Source: Nemopilema nomurai (taxonomy: Eukaryota > Cnidaria > Scyphozoa > Rhizostomeae > Rhizostomatidae). Taken from it: a stretch of 64,000 nt of DNA. The position numbers and the translations under genes were made by a program. Location of the stretch: NCBI GenBank assembly GCA_003864495.1, contig ML133436.1, positions 434,001 to 498,000 of the forward strand, written 5' to 3'. Shown here piece after piece: positions 59,001-64,000 of the stretch (position 1 is its first letter; every line of letters starts with the position of its first letter). The notes below the pieces were generated by a model. The model did no database searches and was not told where the DNA came from. It worked only from the letters and a program-made list of their open reading frames with translations.

Positions 59001-61434
59001 AGTATTGATTGCCATTAAACTCTGTGAATAATAAGAGTTACATGCATGCAAGAAGTAAAAATAAACATAAAAAGGTACAGGTCAGCAATGCTGTTTCACG
59101 ACAGTATTGTATATTTCAGTCCTCTAAAGAAATGATTGCTTTTTTGTCTCCATGCAGTTCACAGATATCTCCAGATTAACAATTCATTGATATACCTTTA
59201 TAAACATTATCTTGTGTGTTTGGTGCAAAATGCAAAGCCAACAAGCAACTAAGAAAGGATTAAAAGCAGCATGACTATGATTTGACTCTCGATAACTGTA
59301 CACATATTTCAATGGTTCGTAAACTTCCTTAACAGCAAAATGCAAAGATAGTAAATAAAGCTGCAAGCATTACCTTCATGTCTCTTATGTTGTGAATATA
59401 TAAACTCTCCTCTAAAGTAACCAAAAGTCTCTAAAAATTAAATGAAAAAGCAAATGAATGTTTTATTATACTTGCAATGTGTGCTCTAGACAAGAAGCAG
59501 TTTAATATATTAATTTTCAGTGAGAGATTATTTCAAGCGCCTATTCAGCAGTGATGCTAAAACATTGACAATTACACTCATTCCCCTAAATTACTAGCTT
59601 AAAAATTAGATCCTTATTTTCTTGAAGAAAGTGGTCACACAACATAATCTGCAAAGAGAATAACTGAAGTTAATAAAACTTACCACTCTGTTGAGTTTTA
59701 CTGCTAGGATTGTGTTTGGGTAGCTGTAATTGCATATCTCTGTTCCTTTCTGCAATTCAGAGCAAGCAAGCAAAGTCTTAATATTAAAGATTGAAAATTG
59801 GAAGTTCAAATGAGAAAATATTAGACTTGACTGAGCATATGCTGACAAATTGTTCAAGAAAAGAAATGATAATAAAAGTCAATTACTTTGAAATGACAAA
59901 CTTTGAGCTTCCTGGGAGCTGATAGGCTTACAATAGCAACAAGACTGCTTGAAAACAGGCGCTCCACAATGCAAACATCATCTTTGTCTAGAATGAAGAT
60001 AATTAGACTATGCTTTCCAGATTAAATTTCAAACCACATAAATCATACTTAGGTTATACTGTATAAGATATTTAGCAAATCGTTTTTAAAATCTGAGTCA
60101 AACTTAGAACCACAAGAGCGATGAAAAAGATTTCCTGACAATAGTTAAGGACAAGGAATAACTTCACACAAACTCAATTTGCTCTTGCTATTTACTCTTT
60201 CTTACTCTTGCTCTCTTGCTCATTGAAAAAAATATGACATAATTAACAGACTTAAATATGTAGTCCTATATAAAACCAAAAAGTCTTTCTCATAAGCCCC
60301 AAGACAAATATTTCTTGTATTGTTCTTAAAAAAGAATAATAGGATTCTACAGCCATATTTGCTACAAGTTGTTATAGATATGTTATACCATAGTCGTGTA
60401 TTTCTTCCAACTTTTCAATGGAACTCAGTGAATAAAGCTTGTAGCCTGACCGGGATCCAACAGCCAATGACCTAAGATGAAAGATAATATTTTCTTCATA
60501 AAGAAGATAAACATATGTCATAAAGATAAACATAAGAACAAACCAACAACATACCATGAAATGTGAATAAGAAATTATCAACTTCACCCAGCAACATTGA
60601 CAGGAAATTATAGGTGCTAACTAACAAATTTCACAAGAAAACATCTAAAAACACACAACAGATAAACATGCAACAATCCTGTTCAGGTTATACTTGTGTC
60701 ATCTTTCATTTGATCAGTAACCCTCTGCCAACAATTTGGGATCATTAAATATGATAAAAGCTCCATAAATGGTTACTATAATAATTTCTTTGACAAGCAA
60801 AACCTTCAACATAGTTTCAGAAATGTTAGAACAAGTGTTACTTAAAGACGATCACAGAAATGTAAGTAAAAGTACAGTTGATGGTTATCTGATCGGAAAA
60901 TTAATATCGTTTCCATAAAATATAACTACCAAAATATTGAATATCAAACATTTTATATACATGCAATAAACATTTTCTAAAAAAAATCTTGAGGCACCAG
61001 CTTTTGATTTGCCTGCTACTACTTGCTATCAATACTTTAAACTTCCCACCTAGCAAATTTGATAAATAATTTTCTATTAATTGCATTTTTGTTTACTAGG
61101 TAAATTTCTCAAGAAAAAAACGAAAAAAATCAAGACACTGAAAGAGTAAAAAATTCAAACAACTAACACTGTAAAAATATTTTGAGTCATATTTAAAGCA
61201 CATGATGTTTTCCATATGGAACAATACAAAGTGAAAAAATATAAACAAGCATGTTGTCCTAATTATTATGATGATAATATTATGAATGAAGCACGAGAAA
61301 GGTGGGACAAAAAGACACGTGATAAGTTAGCAAAACTAGCTACAAAAAAATCTGAAAACTCACGTCACGTCTTGATTAAAGTTAGCAAACAGCAAGTCTC
61401 CCGAAGGATCACCTCCATTTGCTGCCAGATTCAT
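53091..61434 (-). CDS. WIPI2: WD repeat domain phosphoinositide-interacting protein 2 (Atg18 family)
   Basis: WIPI2 binds PI3P on nascent autophagosomes and recruits ATG16L1 for LC3 lipidation. Sixteen exons (- strand, 5' to 3'): 61364-61434, 60389-60471, 59887-59987, 59684-59749, 59374-59430, 58835-58874, 58409-58470, 57969-58004, 56883-56975, 56039-56109, 55741-55848, 55252-55388, 54613-54640, 54171-54278, 53674-53710, 53091-53282. All phases match, giving 429 aa. Landmarks: FANFNQD and [17 protein letters not shown] at the start, [57 protein letters not shown], the phosphoinositide-binding FRRG at residues 221-224, and a C-terminus ending [10 protein letters not shown], like WIPI2. Arg106 (KLNR) and Arg123 (HNIRD) correspond to human WIPI2b R108 and R125, needed for ATG16L1 binding. 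The Ser/Gly-rich C-terminal tail differs from vertebrates. One exon is only 28 bases. Confidence 0.95.
57396..57947. mobile_element. 552-bp nonautonomous DNA transposon with perfect 15-bp terminal inverted repeats
   Basis: GGCTGCGTTCACACT at the left end and AGTGTGAACGCAGCC at the right end are exact inverted copies. Both ends are flanked by TAA, a 3-bp target duplication of the type made by PIF/Harbinger transposases (inference). Subterminal sequence is also roughly inverted (GCGAAAAGCGAAACG near the left, TTTTTTCGCTCC near the right). No transposase frame. It lies in the WIPI2 intron between exons 56883-56975 and 57969-58004, ending 21 bases from the donor of the latter. Confidence 0.88.
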
Positions 61435-61497
61435 CGAGAACACGGTGGCCTAATCTCTAACAGATGGCTTGTGTTCTAAAATCCTTATCAAACCCCT

Positions 61498-61519
61498 ACT
61501 TCCGTGCCTCCTTCCGTCT
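61498..61519 (-). promoter_or_regulatory. paired ETS-type motifs upstream of WIPI2
   Basis: On the - strand the sequence reads ACGGAAGG then CACGGAAGTA within 22 bases, about 65-85 bases before the WIPI2 start codon. CGGAAG pairs are typical of ETS/GABP-driven housekeeping promoters. No TATA box is evident. Motif-based inference. Confidence 0.4.
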
Positions 61520-61636
61520 TGTAACTTCGAAACTTAGACTTTTATATTCTTATTTCTGCAATCTCCAAGAGTGACGAAAGTTATATTCCATGCATCACAT
61601 TTTGAGCTTCAATCTTTGTTTTTATTTTTGAAGTTT

Positions 61637-61858
61637 TTAATTAGAAGCGTTAGCTGGTATGTGGGCATGCGCACCGCTGCAGCTGCTGACCATGGATTGC
61701 GTCATTGGAAGTAAGAAGACCGTGTCTTTCTCACCGTTCACCACAAAGAGCTCCTTCGTTTTCCAGTGTGGGTGAAAACAGTTAAGATTTACGAGGGTAG
61801 CTACAATGCCTGCTAAAATTGTTGTAACACTAACGGAAATTCTTTGACTCGCGTTCAT
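61637..61858 (-). CDS. doubtful small open frame, possible secreted peptide or repeat-derived
   Basis: A 73-codon frame starts inside the dispersed repeat. Its first 20 or so residues (MNASQRISVSVTTILAGIVA) look like a signal peptide, and a homologous start occurs on the - strand of copy 1 (ATG at about 40231), where the frame breaks after about 27 codons. The remainder (e.g. CFHPHWKTKELFVVNGEKD) matches no family I know. Because the flanking noncoding bases are equally similar between copies, the shared frame may simply reflect the repeat. Confidence 0.2.
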   Translation of the reverse strand: MNASQRISVSVTTILAGIVATLVNLNCFHPHWKTKELFVVNGEKDTVFLLPMTQSMVSSCSGAHAHIPANASN

Positions 61859-62056
61859 TCTTCCCCCCTATGTTGACTGCTGCTAATCGTAGGGTCGTTT
61901 TTGCACTAAACTTTTCCCCAAGAGTAACTGGATGCGTTAATTTGTTACCAACACTGTTTTAGGGGGGGGGGGATTAACAGCTTGTGGCGTGTCAAAGAAA
62001 TGCAAAAACCAGAGAAAATGCTGAGGTCTTCCAAGGACTTTTCGCAGGCATTGTAG
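61809..62056. repeat. dispersed repeat, copy 2 (matches 40192-40450)
   Basis: Begins CCTGCTAAAATTGTTG and ends GGCATTG, with the same internal words as copy 1 in the same orientation (AAACTTTTCCCC, AACTGGAT, a G run, then CTGAGGT). No terminal inverted repeats were seen. It lies upstream of the WIPI2 promoter. Confidence 0.7.
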
Positions 62057-62060
62057 ATAT

Positions 62061-63531
62061 TGCTCGCATTCAACAATTTTGACTCTGCCAGCAATTTCTA
62101 GGACAGCAATAGCGATTTCTATGCAATTCTAAGTTACACGTTAAATGCTGTTATCAGTGAACTTTGACCTAAGCTAATTTTGACAAAATTTAGTTGCAGA
62201 TATCTTCCCTTGATTTCATAGTCTTTCGGTGCCACTCACCTTGCTTGAGATATCTCAGAGATCAATCAACTCTCCACAACTTTGTGTACTTTTTGTCAAA
62301 CGAAGACACCTTCATTTCGACTCAATATAGCACAAGGGGTTCAGTGACTACAATAAAGTTTACAGTGCAAGCCAGATCTAAAATCATATCCTTCGAAAAG
62401 TCTTAAGAGCCACTGATATACGACTGTTTTCATTTATGTTTCAGGATAAGGTAAATAGCAACTGATTTCTGATATAAATACTTGCTTGTGAGACCTTTCT
62501 TAAATGCCAGAATTACCCTTGCCATTCTAGACTTTTTCAGAAAGATAACAGGAACATTAGGTCTTTGCTCAATTTGCTTGGGGTGAGATTTGGGCTTACA
62601 GTTCTTGATAACTAGATACATAGCTGATATCTTTAGACGCTGGTATATAAAATAGCTGATATATAAAAAATCGAAAGAAGTAAAGAGGAATGGTGGCTAA
62701 GAAAAGTTGGGTCATAACAGACAGCTGGGGTGAATTAGTGACGTCAATGGGAATGTCATATAATGACACATGACATAGAAGATAACTTGGTTGTTGTAGC
62801 AGTCAGGTTTTCTGCATAACATCATCTGTTGAACTGATACTGTATATCATTTAGTCATTGTTTTCAGAACGTTTTCTCTAGTCTCAGCATAATTTAAATG
62901 TTAAAATTCAAAAACAAATTTTGAAGACATGCAAGAACAAGGTACGATCAAATTCCTAATGTGTGCAATATTGAACGATTTGTGCAAGAATCTTGCGAAA
63001 CCGTTATCCAATTTGACATTTGAATGGTGTTTTTAAAAAAACGTTTTTGTCGTGTGAAACATCGATAGGTCTATAGGCGGTGGACTTTTGATGACATACT
63101 TAAATGGAAACAACATTGTGATAATGACAGGTACCAGAATTAGTACCAGAATCTCTGAAGGAAACTACAAGCAATTTTAGCCGGTACCGATCTTATAATG
63201 ACCCACCCACGACATCCATGTTTATCGCCCCGTTATAGTCCAACTCGCAAAATGAGCCACTAAAAGGCGCGTTAGTCATATCGCTTCAAATTCTGATCAG
63301 CGGAAGACAACAAAAGATTGCAAATATCTGGCAAAAGTCAAACGAGACAAGGCCGATGATACTTAAAAACTCTCCAGTTGCATCGAGTTTACCAACATGT
63401 GTCTTTGCATCAAATATTATAATCCACCTACAAACACATTTAACTGACTACCACGCACTGATTGTACACAAAAACCCACTGCAAAACTGCTTCTGTAATG
63501 CAGATACCAATAGCGAGATGGAGACGCCAAT
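62061..63531. other. intergenic region between the dispersed repeat and the GSPT1 3' end
   Basis: AT-rich. No coding exon, RNA gene or repeat recognised. Confidence 0.55.
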
Positions 63532-63537
63532 TTTATT
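63532..63537 (-). terminator. candidate polyadenylation signal of GSPT1
   Basis: AATAAA on the - strand about 370 bases after the GSPT1 stop codon. Strand and distance are reasonable; no other support. Confidence 0.4.
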
Positions 63538-63906
63538 CTACTACCAGTGTTAAGAAACAATTATATGAATATCAATAGCATGCAATGGAGCTTCTGTTAC
63601 TAGGTCGGGACTAGGAACAGCTGAAGCCTTAAATAGCATTGGCATTAACCCGGATGACAGGATTCGATCACTATTTTTTGGTTCAATTTTGCATTTACTT
63701 TACCAGCCTTCATAAGCTGTAATAGCAGCCGATTAACGAAGGCAAGTAGTTGTACTAATAGCGAAAAAAACTTTGAAATTTGGTGCATCAGTGAAATGTT
63801 CCTGCGACCAAGATACATCTCTGCTTTTAAATACTCAATTTGCAGGAAAAGTCTTCTTATTATTTCTGAGAAATTTCTTGATCTTGCCACCACAAGAAAG
63901 CAGTTA
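63538..63906 (-). other. GSPT1 3' UTR
   Basis: Sequence between the GSPT1 stop codon and its candidate polyadenylation signal. The 97-codon frame on the - strand at 63645-63938 overlaps the coding exon in another frame and is not a gene. Confidence 0.5.
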
Positions 63907-63971
63907 TTACTTGCTAACCTGTTCTCGTTTCTCGGCAATTTTTAGTACCTTGCCGATTGCAATGGTCTTTC
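63907..63971 (-). CDS. GSPT1: eukaryotic peptide chain release factor GTP-binding subunit eRF3, last coding exon (partial gene)
   Basis: eRF3 is the GTPase partner of eRF1 in translation termination. The exon starts after a TTTTTGTAG acceptor in phase 1 and encodes (G)KTIAIGKVLKIAEKREQVSK then TAA. The block GKTIAIGKVLK is characteristic of the extreme C-terminus of eRF3; this protein ends about 4 residues later than human. The rest of the gene lies to the right of the window. HBS1L and eEF1A end differently, so eRF3 is the best call despite the short length. Confidence 0.8.
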
Positions 63972-64000
63972 CTACAAAAATAAATGCAAGTCAGTAACGT

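Noticed and set aside
61216..61479. 87-codon forward frame opposite WIPI2 exon 1
   Set aside because: It is the complement of the WIPI2 start exon and its flanks; the reverse strand matches WIPI2 clearly.
1..64000. tRNA genes, rRNA and intronic box C/D snoRNAs
   Set aside because: No T-loop plus A-box combination was seen on either strand. Isolated TGATGA words (for example near 10497) lack a partner D box with pairing ends. A covariance scan could still find a weak one.

Overview
This window is nuclear DNA from an animal. The protein-coding genes are split into many short exons by AT-rich introns with GT...AG borders, and the encoded proteins align almost end to end with vertebrate orthologues. 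The low GC, many small inverted-repeat elements and high similarity to human housekeeping proteins suggest an early-branching metazoan, most likely a cnidarian. That placement is inference from general character, not from a diagnostic marker.

Layout from left to right. Positions 1-6300 hold no clear gene, apart from a possible exon running off the left edge. EIF3D (translation initiation factor 3 subunit D) runs on the + strand from 6899 to 21849 in 14 coding exons. Its intron 12 contains an independent two-exon gene on the - strand (18470-20735) for a type II membrane protein that looks like a Golgi glycosyltransferase. TRAF7 (RING E3 ligase with C-terminal WD40 propeller) follows on the - strand, 24202-39082, in 25 coding exons, convergent with EIF3D. 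One TRAF7 intron carries a 3.8-kb array of a 13-bp unit. Heme oxygenase (HMOX) is on the - strand at 43777-47064, with a noncoding first exon near 49.6 kb and heat-shock-type and antioxidant-type promoter elements upstream. RMRP, the RNA of RNase MRP, is on the - strand at about 51034-51307 with its own RNA polymerase III promoter. WIPI2 (autophagy PI3P effector) is on the - strand at 53091-61434 in 16 coding exons. The last coding exon of eRF3/GSPT1 enters at the right edge (63907-63971, -).

The genes do not form one pathway. They mix translation (EIF3D, GSPT1), RNA processing (RMRP), ubiquitin signalling (TRAF7), heme breakdown (HMOX) and autophagy (WIPI2). Exon borders were read by eye from splice consensus, unbroken reading phase and remembered family sequences. 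All joins are phase-consistent, giving predicted proteins of 542 aa (EIF3D), 352 aa (nested gene), 667 aa (TRAF7), 461 aa (HMOX) and 429 aa (WIPI2).

Points most worth a second look: the heme oxygenase has an N-terminal extension with paired Cys-Pro motifs resembling heme regulatory motifs; RMRP is complete with a perfect P1 stem and two ZNF143/Staf-like sites; the glycosyltransferase-like gene is nested in EIF3D; and there are several repeat families, including two elements with clear terminal inverted repeats and one dispersed pair.
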